From positions 1 through 32,621 of the forward strand of contig JAKPKS010000283.1 in assembly GCA_029553585.1 (NCBI GenBank): a stretch of 32,621 nucleotides of DNA. The letters are read 5' to 3'. Shown here in pieces: positions 1 to 9,656 of the stretch; within the stretch, counting starts at the first letter, position 1; the number at the start of each line of letters is the position of its first letter. Below the pieces are notes generated by a model. That model worked only from the letters and a program-made list of their open reading frames with translations, was not told where the DNA came from and did no database searches. The position numbers were made by a program, and so were the translations under genes. This DNA comes from Candidatus Atribacteria bacterium (GTDB lineage Bacteria; Atribacterota; Phoenicimicrobiia; Phoenicimicrobiales; Stramentimicrobiaceae).

Positions 1-1119
1 GTGAATATCAGGAATCTAATAGGAAAACAGATAAAGATTATGGGTATCGTAAAGGGTAATGGCTATGGGCATGATGCCATAGAGGTAGCCAGAATAATAC
101 TGGAAAACGGTGCCGATGAACTGGCAGTAGCTAGGATTGAAGAAGCCCTATTCTTGAGAAAGAATAATATATCAGCTCCCATACTGGTATTAGGAGTCGC
201 CTTCAAAGAGCAGGCTAAATTGTATTTAGATTACAATATAAAGCCTTCTTTGAGTGATTTGGATACTATCAGCAGTTTTAATAATTTTGCCTCACAGTTA
301 AATAAAAAAATGAAAATACATTTAAAAATTGATACCGGTATGGGAAGATTGGGTATGAAGCTTGCTGAATTAAAACAAACCATTTCTGATTTTGAAAAAA
401 TGCAGAATATCGAAATTGAAGGAGTTTACACCCATTTTTCCACTTCTGATGAAGGTGATAAGAAATATACTTATTATCAATTTGATCTTTTTAAGGAAGC
501 AATTGATTTATTTAAAAATAGTAATATTCCCATTCCATACTTTCATACCGCAAATAGTGGAGCTATACTGGATTTACCTGAAACCTGGTTGGATATAGTA
601 CGTCCGGGATGTCTGATTTATGGGTTATATCCATCTGTTGATGTTAGAAGAACCATCGGTTTAACCCCCGCACTATCATTTAAAAGCCGTATTTCCTTCA
701 TAAAAAATGTTCAGACCGGTTCATTTATCGGTTATGGTAAAACCTGTCAGGTAAAAAGAGAAACCAGGGTAGCCACTGTTCCGGTAGGATACGCAGATGG
801 TTATCCAAGACTTCTTTCCAACCGGGGAGAAGTGTTGATAAGAGGTAAAATGACTCGGGTATTAGGCAGAGTCTGCATGGATCAGTTGATGGCAGATGTT
901 ACGGATATTGAAAATGCAACCGTTGGTGATGAGATTGTTCTCTGGGGAATACAGGGTGATAAGAATATCCCAGTTGAGGATATAGCCCGAAAGGTAGGAA
1001 CTATTGTTGATGAGATTGTTCACCTTACTGATAAAGCCAGAGTAGCAAAAATGTTTATCAGAGATGGGAAGCCATGGAAAATTAAAAATATGTTAGGTGA
1101 ATATGCTTGCGAGGGATAA
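1..1119 (+). CDS. alr: Alanine racemase, 5'-truncated by the window edge
   Basis: PLP-dependent racemase that interconverts L- and D-alanine in the cytoplasm and supplies D-alanine for peptidoglycan. The PLP-binding lysine is in VKGNGYGHD, at residue 18 of the visible part. The second catalytic residue is the tyrosine of IGYGKTC (about residue 245), followed by the family segment PVGYADGYPR. In full-length enzymes the PLP lysine lies about 35-40 residues from the N-terminus, so roughly 20 residues are missing. The GTG at base 1 is probably an internal valine codon and the true start lies left of the window. The stop overlaps the start of tsaE, which suggests translational coupling. The family call is secure; only the start is unknown. 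Confidence 0.95.
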   Translation: MNIRNLIGKQIKIMGIVKGNGYGHDAIEVARIILENGADELAVARIEEALFLRKNNISAPILVLGVAFKEQAKLYLDYNIKPSLSDLDTISSFNNFASQLNKKMKIHLKIDTGMGRLGMKLAELKQTISDFEKMQNIEIEGVYTHFSTSDEGDKKYTYYQFDLFKEAIDLFKNSNIPIPYFHTANSGAILDLPETWLDIVRPGCLIYGLYPSVDVRRTIGLTPALSFKSRISFIKNVQTGSFIGYGKTCQVKRETRVATVPVGYADGYPRLLSNRGEVLIRGKMTRVLGRVCMDQLMADVTDIENATVGDEIVLWGIQGDKNIPVEDIARKVGTIVDEIVHLTDKARVAKMFIRDGKPWKIKNMLGEYACEG

Positions 1120-1639
1120 TACCCTGAACAATAAGTTTTTTAAAAACAATGATAATGGTAAATTTACTTTTATCAGTAATAATCCCGAAAAAACGGTCTG
1201 CTTAGGAATAGAATTAGGAAATTTACTACAGGCAGGCGATCTCATTGCCATAAATGGGGCTCTTGGTGCCGGGAAAACCAGTCTAATTAAAGGTATAGTG
1301 AAAGGGTTAAAAAGTCCTGATATTGTTACCAGTCCCACTTTTTCCATTATAAATGAATACTCCAGTACTGTTCCCATATTTCACTTTGATCTATATAGAA
1401 TTAATAAGTTGGAAGATATTGAAGAGCTGGGTTATGAAGAATATTTTTATAGCCAGGGAGTTACTTTAATCGAATGGGCTGAAATTATAATCAGCTATTT
1501 ACCAGAAGAATTGTTATTAATAAATATTTATATGGATCTTAACAATATTTCTACCAGAAAGATTTCCTTTGAACCTAAAGGGGAAAGGTATAAAAAAATA
1601 GTAAAGGAACTGAAAGCTATTGAATGTATTAGGAATTGA
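1103..1639 (+). CDS. tsaE: tRNA t6A biosynthesis ATPase TsaE
   Basis: P-loop ATPase of the TsaBDE complex that makes N6-threonylcarbamoyladenosine at position 37 of ANN-decoding tRNAs. The Walker A motif GALGAGKTS lies at about residues 52-60, followed by the family segments SPTFSIINEY, FHFDLYRI and EWAE. At 178 residues it is slightly longer than typical TsaE because of about 20 extra N-terminal residues. I chose the ATG at 1103; a GTG two codons upstream (1097) is possible. Either start overlaps the end of alr by about 20 bases. The 3' end overlaps tsaB by 20 bases, so alr, tsaE and tsaB look like one translationally coupled unit. Confidence 0.93.
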   Translation: MLARDNTLNNKFFKNNDNGKFTFISNNPEKTVCLGIELGNLLQAGDLIAINGALGAGKTSLIKGIVKGLKSPDIVTSPTFSIINEYSSTVPIFHFDLYRINKLEDIEELGYEEYFYSQGVTLIEWAEIIISYLPEELLLINIYMDLNNISTRKISFEPKGERYKKIVKELKAIECIRN

Positions 1640-2327
1640 TACAGCTACCAGAGTTTTGAACTTAGCTATTGTCAACAATAGTGAAATAGTAGTTGACTAC
1701 AAATTAAATTTATCAGAAAAAACACACTCTGCCACTATCCTGCCAGCTTTAGATGGCATGCTAAACTTAGTCGGGATTGAACTTAAAGATATAAATGGTA
1801 TTGCTGTTTCTATTGGTCCAGGCTCTTTTACCGGCTTAAGAATTGGCCTTGCGACTGCCAAGGGTCTTGCTTTTGCCTTATCCACACCCATTGTGGGAGT
1901 AAATAGTCTGGAATCTTATGCGTATAGATGGTTGAGCTTATCCGGCATACTCTGCCCTTTAATAGAAGCCCGAAAAGGAGAATATTATTTTATAGTTTAT
2001 TATAGTGAAAAAAATCAACTCAATGTGATAAAAGAATATCAATGTGCTGGATGGGATAGGATAAGCCAGGAACTTTTAAAACATAAGGGAAATATCTTTG
2101 TTTTTGGAGAAGGAGTATCAAGTCTTCTTGAGAATGAAAAAATAAAACAATATAAAAAACCAACTCGTATTAACTTTATCGCTAATAAACAAGGTATTGC
2201 CAATGCTGCCCAAATTGCTTTATTAGGAGAAAAAAAGATTTTAAACCAGCAAGTTGATGATCTCGATAGATTATCACCGTTTTATATCAGTAAATCGGCT
2301 GCAGAAATAGTAAAAGAAAAAAATTAA
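1620..2327 (+). CDS. tsaB: tRNA t6A biosynthesis protein TsaB
   Basis: TsaB (YeaZ) is the inactive ASKHA-fold partner that dimerizes with TsaD and scaffolds the t6A complex. It starts with TTG to give MNVLGIDTAT, the expected first beta strand of the fold, with AAGGAA upstream as ribosome binding site. The signature GPGSFTGLRIGL is present at about residues 67-78, and the length (235 residues) is normal. The start overlaps the end of tsaE, and tsaD follows after 9 bases. The rimI gene that often sits between tsaB and tsaD in related gene orders is absent. Confidence 0.93.
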   Translation: MNVLGIDTATRVLNLAIVNNSEIVVDYKLNLSEKTHSATILPALDGMLNLVGIELKDINGIAVSIGPGSFTGLRIGLATAKGLAFALSTPIVGVNSLESYAYRWLSLSGILCPLIEARKGEYYFIVYYSEKNQLNVIKEYQCAGWDRISQELLKHKGNIFVFGEGVSSLLENEKIKQYKKPTRINFIANKQGIANAAQIALLGEKKILNQQVDDLDRLSPFYISKSAAEIVKEKN

Positions 2328-2336
2328 AATTTAATT

Positions 2337-3359
2337 ATGGAAAATTTAAATACTAAAATAGAAGAAATTATAATTTTAGGAATTGAAACCTCCTGTGATG
2401 AAACTTCTGTCGCAGTAGTCAAAAATGGTAAATATTTACTTTCTAATATTATTGCCTCACAGATGGAATTTCACCAGAAATATGGGGGTGTTGTTCCGGA
2501 AATTGCCTCCCGCAAACATATGGAATTTATAATGATTACCTGTAAAGAGGCATTGAATAAAGCAGGGCTAAAAATAAATGATATTGATGCCATCACGGTA
2601 GTTTCTGGCCCTGGTTTGAAAGGCTCTCTCTTAGTCGGTTTGTCTTTTGCTAAGGCAATTGCTTTTGCCTTAGCAAAACCATTAATTGGAGTAAATCATA
2701 TTGAAGGTCATATCTATGCTAACTTTTTAAATCAACACAATATAAAAGCCCCATTTATTTCTTTGATAGTTTCAGGTGGTCACACCTCTCTAATATTAGT
2801 AAATAGAGTCGGTGAATATGAGGTAATTGGCAGAACTAGAGATGATGCCGCTGGTGAAGTATTTGATAAGATTGCCAAATATTTGGGTTACCATTATCCC
2901 GGAGGTCCTATCATTGAAAAGCTGGCAGAAACCGGCAAGAGTGATGCAATTGATTTTCCAAGACCCTTGCTTAATAGCAAAGACTTTGATTTTAGTTTTA
3001 GCGGTTTAAAAACATCCGTGATATATTTTATAATGAAGGAGAGGGATAATGGAAATCAAGTTCATATCAATGATGTCTGCGCTTCATTTCAAAAGGCAAT
3101 TATCGATATTCTGAAGTATAAAACATTTGCTGCCGCCCGATATTATAATATAAGCACTATTTTGCTGGGTGGTGGCGTGGCAGCCAACGAAAAGTTAAGA
3201 AGAGAATTTATAGAAAATAAACCTAATGAAAATTATAAAATATGTTACCCTCCCAAAGAACTATGTACTGACAATGCTGCGATGGTTGCTAGTGCAGGTT
3301 ATTTTAAAATGAAACAAGGAATTACCGATTCTTATAATTTAGAGGTATTCACAAAATAA
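2337..3359 (+). CDS. tsaD: tRNA t6A threonylcarbamoyltransferase TsaD
   Basis: Catalytic subunit (Kae1/YgjD family) that transfers threonylcarbamoyl from its adenylate to A37 of tRNA. The N-terminal ASKHA segment GIETSCDETS is followed by the metal-binding HIEGH motif (H121 and H125), then SGGHTS, GGGVAAN and the C-terminal PPKELCTDNAAM. Length of 340 residues is standard. It lies 9 bases after tsaB in the same direction, so TsaB, TsaD and TsaE are all encoded together. The TsaC/Sua5 enzyme that makes the threonylcarbamoyl adenylate is not in this window. Confidence 0.97.
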   Translation: MENLNTKIEEIIILGIETSCDETSVAVVKNGKYLLSNIIASQMEFHQKYGGVVPEIASRKHMEFIMITCKEALNKAGLKINDIDAITVVSGPGLKGSLLVGLSFAKAIAFALAKPLIGVNHIEGHIYANFLNQHNIKAPFISLIVSGGHTSLILVNRVGEYEVIGRTRDDAAGEVFDKIAKYLGYHYPGGPIIEKLAETGKSDAIDFPRPLLNSKDFDFSFSGLKTSVIYFIMKERDNGNQVHINDVCASFQKAIIDILKYKTFAAARYYNISTILLGGGVAANEKLRREFIENKPNENYKICYPPKELCTDNAAMVASAGYFKMKQGITDSYNLEVFTK

Positions 3360-3460
3360 ACAATATTTATTAATAAGGATATATTAGGATATATCAGTAG
3401 TTATTTTATATTAAATTATGAATATAACTAAATATAGTAAAATATCAATAAAAACAAGAT

Positions 3461-3489
3461 TTGCAAAATAAATTATGATTGTATAAGAT
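3461..3489 (+). promoter_or_regulatory. Predicted groESL promoter
   Basis: TTGCAA (3461-3466) and TAAGAT (3484-3489) with a 17-base spacer resemble sigma-A -35 and -10 elements. A TATAAG shifted two bases left is an alternative -10. The CIRCE operator starts 12 bases after the -10, so the transcription start would fall at or in CIRCE, as is usual for HrcA-controlled genes. The position is inferred only from sequence. Confidence 0.5.
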
Positions 3490-3500
3490 ATTAAAGGAAT

Positions 3501-3527
3501 TTAGCACTCTCATTATGAGAGTGCTAA
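3501..3527 (+). promoter_or_regulatory. CIRCE operator (HrcA binding site)
   Basis: Perfect inverted repeat TTAGCACTC - 9 bases - GAGTGCTAA, matching the CIRCE consensus at every arm position. It sits 38 bases before the groES start codon. CIRCE is bound by the heat-labile repressor HrcA, so groES-groEL should be derepressed on heat shock or protein misfolding. The hrcA gene itself is not in this window. Confidence 0.97.
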
Positions 3528-3565
3528 ATAATTTAAAATAATAAAAATCCTTGAAGGAGGAAAAG

Positions 3566-3868
3566 ATGGATATAAAAAAGATCAAACCCTTAAGTGACCG
3601 CATTTTAGTAAAACCAGTTCAAGAAGAAGAAAGAACAAGGGGTGGTATTGTATTGCCAGATACAGTATCAAAGGAAAAACCCCAATTAGGTAAAGTTTTA
3701 GCGGTTGGCCCTGGCCGTACCAATGAGGAAGGAAAATTGTTCCCTATGCCCTTTAAAGTAGGCGATATGGTAGTCTATGCTAAATATTCGGGGACCGATC
3801 TAAAGGACGATGATGACGAGGATTATTTGCTGTTAAGTGAAAAAGACATTTTAGCTATTTTTAAATAG
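3566..3868 (+). CDS. groES: Co-chaperonin GroES
   Basis: The 10-kDa lid of the GroEL chaperonin; it forms a heptameric cap in the cytoplasm. The reading begins [18 protein letters not shown], and the mobile-loop segment [12 protein letters not shown] is present at about residues 20-31, followed by GKVLAVGPG and the KVGD..Y.KYSGT segment. An in-frame TTG at 3551 lies directly before the Shine-Dalgarno AAGGAGG (3554-3560) and cannot be the start. The ATG at 3566 is correctly spaced and gives 100 residues. It is controlled by the upstream CIRCE element and followed by groEL after 52 bases. Confidence 0.97.
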   Translation: MDIKKIKPLSDRILVKPVQEEERTRGGIVLPDTVSKEKPQLGKVLAVGPGRTNEEGKLFPMPFKVGDMVVYAKYSGTDLKDDDDEDYLLLSEKDILAIFK

Positions 3869-3902
3869 AATAATTAGAATATATTTATTATCAAACATTT
3901 GA

Positions 3903-5552
<1,650 letters not shown>

Positions 5553-5603
5553 AAGACAACATTAAAGGCCTGCAATAGGCCTAAAATATAAAATCGACTT
5601 GAT

Positions 5604-5636
5604 AAAAACCCCTCTTTATAAAAAAGAGGGGTTTTT
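5604..5636. terminator. Bidirectional terminator between groEL and ald
   Basis: A 14-base perfect stem AAAAACCCCTCTTT / AAAGAGGGGTTTTT around a 5-base loop. It has a U-run on the groEL side and, because the arm begins with A5, also on the complementary strand. groEL and ald converge here, so one hairpin can end both transcripts. A smaller hairpin from two AGGCCT copies lies just upstream (5566-5582). Confidence 0.9.
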
Positions 5637-5668
5637 ACATTTTAAACATTTAACCAAGGATCAGACTT

Positions 5669-6781
5669 TCAATATAGTTCATCTATAGGGTAATACTCGT
5701 AATCAAAATATTCTGCGACTGGCCTATAAGTAACCCTGCCTGATATTATATTTAGCCCTTTGGCAATTGCAGGATTACTGATAATTGCCTTTTGATAACC
5801 CTTGTTAGCAATTTCCAATGCATAAGGTAAGGTAGCATTAGTAAGGGCAAAGGTAGAGGTACGTGGAAAAGCACCAGGAATATTTGGCACACAATAATGT
5901 AAAACATCGTGCAACAAATAAGTAGGTTCACTGAGAGAAGTCACCCTGCTGGTTTCTACACATCCTCCCTGGTCGATAGCCACATCAATTATAACAGAGC
6001 GTTTGGGCATCATTTTTACCATTTCTTCGGTAACTACCTTTGGTGCCGGTGCGCCCGGTATCAGGACTGCACCAATCAAACCATCAGCATCTTTTAATTC
6101 ATGTTCAATGGTTAACTGGTTAGAAGCAAGAGTAGTCACATTTTTAGGCATTATATCATCAAGGTATTTTAAGCGATTTAAGTTCACATCAAAAATCACC
6201 ACATTGGCACCAATACCGGCAGCAACCTTAGCAGCATTGGTTCCTACATTTCCACCACCTACTACTACTATTTTAGCAGGTTTTACACCTGGTACACCAC
6301 CCAATAAAACACCTCTACCACCACGGGGCATGGACAGGTAATAAGCAACAGTATGGCCGGCAGTTTTTCCGGCAACTTCACTCATTGGCGCAAGCAGGGG
6401 AAGAGTTCTGTCATCAGTTTCCACGGTTTCATAAGCAAAACAGATACTTTTGCTATCTATCATTGCCTGGGTAAGTTCACGGGAGGCAGCAAAATGAAAA
6501 TAGGTAAAAACTATCTGACCTTCCCGGACCAAGGAATACTCAGAGGGTAGTGGTTCTTTTACTTTCATTATCATTTCAGCTTTCTGAAAGATTTCAGCAG
6601 GATCTTCCAGAAGAAGTGCTCCAGCATCCAAATATTCCTGGTCTGAGATGCCACTGCCTGAACCGGCTGAATTCTGTACAAATACCCCATGCCCATCTTT
6701 AACTAAAGCTTTCACTCCTGCCGGGGTAATAGCTACACGGTTTTCTTTGTCTTTTATCTCTTTTGGGATTCCGATAATCAT
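5669..6781 (-). CDS. ald: Alanine dehydrogenase
   Basis: NAD-dependent oxidative deamination of L-alanine to pyruvate and ammonia, or the reverse amination; cytoplasmic, usually hexameric. The N-terminal signature GIPKEIKDKENRVAITP is present. The catalytic residues fall at the canonical numbers: Lys75 in KVKEP, His96 in YFHFAAS and Asp270 in VAIDQGG. The NAD-binding glycine motif VVVGGGNVGTNAA is at about residues 172-184. Length (370 residues) is typical. AAGGAGG lies 12 bases before the ATG. It is the last gene of the minus-strand block and follows the AGCS symporter gene by 87 bases, so import and use of alanine or glycine are linked. Some family members also aminate glyoxylate to glycine; I cannot tell whether this one does. 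Confidence 0.96.
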   Translation of the reverse strand: MIIGIPKEIKDKENRVAITPAGVKALVKDGHGVFVQNSAGSGSGISDQEYLDAGALLLEDPAEIFQKAEMIMKVKEPLPSEYSLVREGQIVFTYFHFAASRELTQAMIDSKSICFAYETVETDDRTLPLLAPMSEVAGKTAGHTVAYYLSMPRGGRGVLLGGVPGVKPAKIVVVGGGNVGTNAAKVAAGIGANVVIFDVNLNRLKYLDDIMPKNVTTLASNQLTIEHELKDADGLIGAVLIPGAPAPKVVTEEMVKMMPKRSVIIDVAIDQGGCVETSRVTSLSEPTYLLHDVLHYCVPNIPGAFPRTSTFALTNATLPYALEIANKGYQKAIISNPAIAKGLNIISGRVTYRPVAEYFDYEYYPIDELY

Positions 6782-6812
6782 AAATTTTAGTATCCTCCTT
6801 ACAAGATAATGG

Positions 6813-6859
6813 AGAAGGGCAGCTAAGCCTCAATATTAATAATGAAACGCTGCCCTTCT
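6813..6859 (-). other. Hairpin in the agcS-ald gap
   Basis: Perfect 11-base inverted repeat AGAAGGGCAGC / GCTGCCCTTCT with a 25-base loop, in the 87-base gap between the symporter gene and ald. On the transcribed (minus) strand it is followed by ATTATCTTGT and not by a clean U-run, so full termination is doubtful. It could be a partial terminator, a 3'-end stabilizer for upstream mRNA, or a processing site. Confidence 0.6.
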
Positions 6860-6868
6860 GAAGTATTT

Positions 6869-8227
6869 TTAACCTAAATATTCTGGATGAGAGAAATATT
6901 CTTTTACCTCTTTGGCTACAATACCACCTAAGAAGATGAGCCCGATTAAGTTGGGAATAGCCATTAATCCATTAAGAGTATCAGTCAGTAACCAGACAAA
7001 AGGCACTTCTACTACAGCACCTAAGAAAGCCAGAACAATAAATATCCAGGCATAGGGGGTAGCAACAGAAGGACCTAAGATAAAACGACCACAGGTCTGA
7101 CCGTAATAACACCAGGAAATAACAGTAGAATAACCAAATAGTATGGAGCCTAAAGCTACAACAGGCCCGCCTATTCCTTTTAAGACGGTAGAAAAAGCGT
7201 GAGCTGTAAGAGCCGTACTGGTGAGGCCAGTTCCCAATGAATCAGTAATAACTATAACAATAGCAGTCATAGAACAAATTATTAAGGTATCAAGGTTTAC
7301 CTCTACGGTTCCCATCATTCCCTGTCGTACAGGGTGCTTAGTTTTAGCAACAGCATGGGCCATACTGGCGCTACCCAGGCCAGCTTCGTTGGAGAATATC
7401 CCTCTGGCTACACCATACCTCATAGCCTGAGCTACTGTTGAACCAGCAAAACCACCAAAGGCAGCTCTGCCAGTAAAGGCAGATCTGAATATTTCTCCTA
7501 AAGCCCATGGGAGCATATTAATCTTGACAACGATAATAGTTAAACCCGCTACTATATAAAAGATAGCCATAAAAGGAACCAACAATTCGGTAACTTCTCC
7601 TATGCGTTTAATACCTCCGATTACTACCAGCCAGGTTAAAATGGTAAGTATCACTCCAGAAATCCAGGGAGGTATGTTAAAGACACTTTTTCCAACCAGA
7701 GCCATAGAATTTGTCTGTACCATACAACCGATACCAAAGGCAGCGATCCCTCCAAAGAGGGCAAAGAGCCAGCCCAGCCATTTCTGGCCTAAACCGTTGG
7801 TGATATAGTACATAGCTCCCCCAACATAGGCACCGTCTTTATCTTTGATACGGTATTTAACACCTAAAGTTGCTTCTGCTAACTTAGTAGCCATTCCGAA
7901 TAAAGCGGTGATCCACATCCAAACAGCAGCACCTGGGCCACCGGCAGCTATAGCGGTAGCAACACCGGCTATATTACCATTCCCTACAGTGGCTGAAAGG
8001 GCAGAACAGAGGGATTGGAAGGGAGTAATTTCACCTTCTCCTAGTATTTCTTTATCTTTTTTAAAGCATGATGCAAAAGTTATTTTCCAGGCATAACCCA
8101 TCTTGGTAAACTGTACACCGCCAATCCTTATAGTTAAATAGATTCCAGTGCCAACCAGCAGAATCATCATCGGAGGGCCCCAGGCGAAGGCGTTTATTTT
8201 GTCTAGAAATTCCATTATTGCATCCAT
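6869..8227 (-). CDS. AGCS-family sodium:alanine/glycine symporter
   Basis: Integral membrane protein of the alanine or glycine:cation symporter family, importing alanine and/or glycine with Na+ or H+. The family signature around GGPGAAVWMWITALFGM is at about residues 92-108, preceded by GNGNIAGVATA. About ten hydrophobic segments span the 452 residues, and SNEAGLGSA.MAHAVAKT is also family-typical. A Shine-Dalgarno AAAAGGAG precedes the ATG. It lies between the glycine cleavage genes and ald on the same strand, which fits glycine or alanine as substrate. The 280-base gap to gcvT leaves open whether it has its own promoter or is read from the riboswitch-controlled promoter. Confidence 0.94.
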   Translation of the reverse strand: MDAIMEFLDKINAFAWGPPMMILLVGTGIYLTIRIGGVQFTKMGYAWKITFASCFKKDKEILGEGEITPFQSLCSALSATVGNGNIAGVATAIAAGGPGAAVWMWITALFGMATKLAEATLGVKYRIKDKDGAYVGGAMYYITNGLGQKWLGWLFALFGGIAAFGIGCMVQTNSMALVGKSVFNIPPWISGVILTILTWLVVIGGIKRIGEVTELLVPFMAIFYIVAGLTIIVVKINMLPWALGEIFRSAFTGRAAFGGFAGSTVAQAMRYGVARGIFSNEAGLGSASMAHAVAKTKHPVRQGMMGTVEVNLDTLIICSMTAIVIVITDSLGTGLTSTALTAHAFSTVLKGIGGPVVALGSILFGYSTVISWCYYGQTCGRFILGPSVATPYAWIFIVLAFLGAVVEVPFVWLLTDTLNGLMAIPNLIGLIFLGGIVAKEVKEYFSHPEYLG

Positions 8228-8507
8228 CTTAAAGAAAACTCCTTTTTATTTTCTTATTTTCTATAAAATTATTTTTTTAACTTTCTGTAAATTAAAATTG
8301 TAAATAATTAAAAAATTGTTTGATCTACCTATGTGAGTGAAAGAAATAAAGAAAATCTGTTTTCTTTTAATGTTATGTTTTTATATTCTATGGTACCTCC
8401 TAATTCTTATTAAAATTAGAACATCTCTCTTCTTATATAATCACCCCTTTCTTTCTTTATTATTTTGGTTATTTATATTTTCTATTCTTTTTATTCTGTA
8501 CTTGAAA
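8228..8507. other. AT-rich gap between gcvT and the AGCS gene
   Basis: 280 bases with strongly strand-biased composition (pyrimidine runs on +, purine runs on -). It contains an 8-base inverted repeat AAAGAAAA-TCTG-TTTTCTTT (8348-8367). A plus-strand frame from GTG 8337 would encode 64 very hydrophobic residues but has no ribosome binding site and runs into gcvT, so I do not call it. No second glycine aptamer is visible. It may hold a minus-strand promoter for the symporter gene, but no -35/-10 pair stands out. Confidence 0.5.
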
Positions 8508-9632
8508 TCATCTTTTGTTAACAGGGGCTAAAAAGGGCATATGAACAATTTCTGCCGGCACCTCTTTATCTCTGATTAAAACACTCACGGTATTACCAAT
8601 TTGAGTAAAAGGAAGGTTTATCAAGGCCATAGCATAAACCTTCTTCAAGGTGGGGCAATAATTACCCGAAGTAATAAAGCCTATGCTTTGATTGTCTTTA
8701 TACACTTTCATCCCATTGCGGGGTATACCGCCTTGAGGCACCAGAAGGCCCACTAATCTTCGTTTAATTCCTTCCTGTTGAATTTTTAGTAATGCCTCTT
8801 TGCCAATAAAATTTTCTTTATTAAACTTTACTGTCCATTCCTGGCCAGTCTCCAGGGGATTGATATTTTCACTGAGTTCATTGCCATAAAGCCAATAACC
8901 TACTTCAAAACGTGTGGTATCCCTGGCTCCTAATCCGCAGGGTTTAATACCATATTTTTCACCTTCCTGAAGAGAATTCTGCCATATTTCGATTATATCA
9001 TCGCCGTTAGGGGTATAAATCTCAAACCCATCTTCACCAGTATAGCCGGTGCGTGATATCAGGACATCCTTACCAAAGAGGGTACCATAACAAAACTTAA
9101 ATCTGCCTAACTCTGTAAGGGTGAGCTCGCCTTTAAAGAAAGGGTTTAACATTTTTTCTGACAGGGGACCCTGTATGGCAACTTCACCGTATTCGCGGGT
9201 TTTATTATATATTTCCACATCAAACCCTGTTCTATGTTCGTTAATCCACAGGTCATCCTTTTCAGAATAATTTGGTGAGGCGTTTACTACTAAAAGAATA
9301 AAGTGATTACTGACTTTATAAATAAAAATATCATCTACCTGACCACCACTGGGATAGCACAAAGGAGAATACTTAATTGACTCATCTTTCATATCTGAGA
9401 TACGGTTGGTAACCAGATAATCAACAAAGGGAAGGGCATCAGGGCCCTTAATCTCAATTTCTCCCATATGTGATACATCAAATATTCCAATTTTTTCTCT
9501 TACAGCAAGGTGTTCATCTATAATCCCACTATACTGAACAGGCATATCAAATCCATCAAAAGGGATCATACGTGCCTTAAGGCGAAGGTGCTCCTCATGC
9601 AGGGGCGTAATCAATAGATCATTTGTTTCCAT
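8508..9632 (-). CDS. gcvT: Glycine cleavage system T protein (aminomethyltransferase)
   Basis: Transfers the aminomethyl carbon from lipoylated GcvH to tetrahydrofolate, giving 5,10-methylene-THF and NH3. The segments FDVSHMGEIEIKGPDA, CYPSGGQVDDIFIYKV (with the family Asp), SRTGYTGEDGFEIY, GLGARDTTRFEVGYWLYGNEL (ends at about residue 258) and FIGKEALLK follow the family order over 374 residues. GGAGG lies 7 bases before the ATG. It is the last of the glycine-cleavage genes in the block, 24 bases after gcvPB. Confidence 0.96.
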   Translation of the reverse strand: METNDLLITPLHEEHLRLKARMIPFDGFDMPVQYSGIIDEHLAVREKIGIFDVSHMGEIEIKGPDALPFVDYLVTNRISDMKDESIKYSPLCYPSGGQVDDIFIYKVSNHFILLVVNASPNYSEKDDLWINEHRTGFDVEIYNKTREYGEVAIQGPLSEKMLNPFFKGELTLTELGRFKFCYGTLFGKDVLISRTGYTGEDGFEIYTPNGDDIIEIWQNSLQEGEKYGIKPCGLGARDTTRFEVGYWLYGNELSENINPLETGQEWTVKFNKENFIGKEALLKIQQEGIKRRLVGLLVPQGGIPRNGMKVYKDNQSIGFITSGNYCPTLKKVYAMALINLPFTQIGNTVSVLIRDKEVPAEIVHMPFLAPVNKR

Positions 9633-9656
9633 CAGATACCTCCAGATCGTATATAT

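Noticed and set aside
3551-3565. TTG start for groES
   Set aside because: The TTG lies immediately before the Shine-Dalgarno AAGGAGG; the ATG at 3566 is correctly spaced and matches the family start.
8337-8531. Plus-strand 64-codon hydrophobic frame starting at GTG
   Set aside because: No ribosome binding site, composition explained by pyrimidine-rich runs, and the 3' end runs into gcvT on the other strand.
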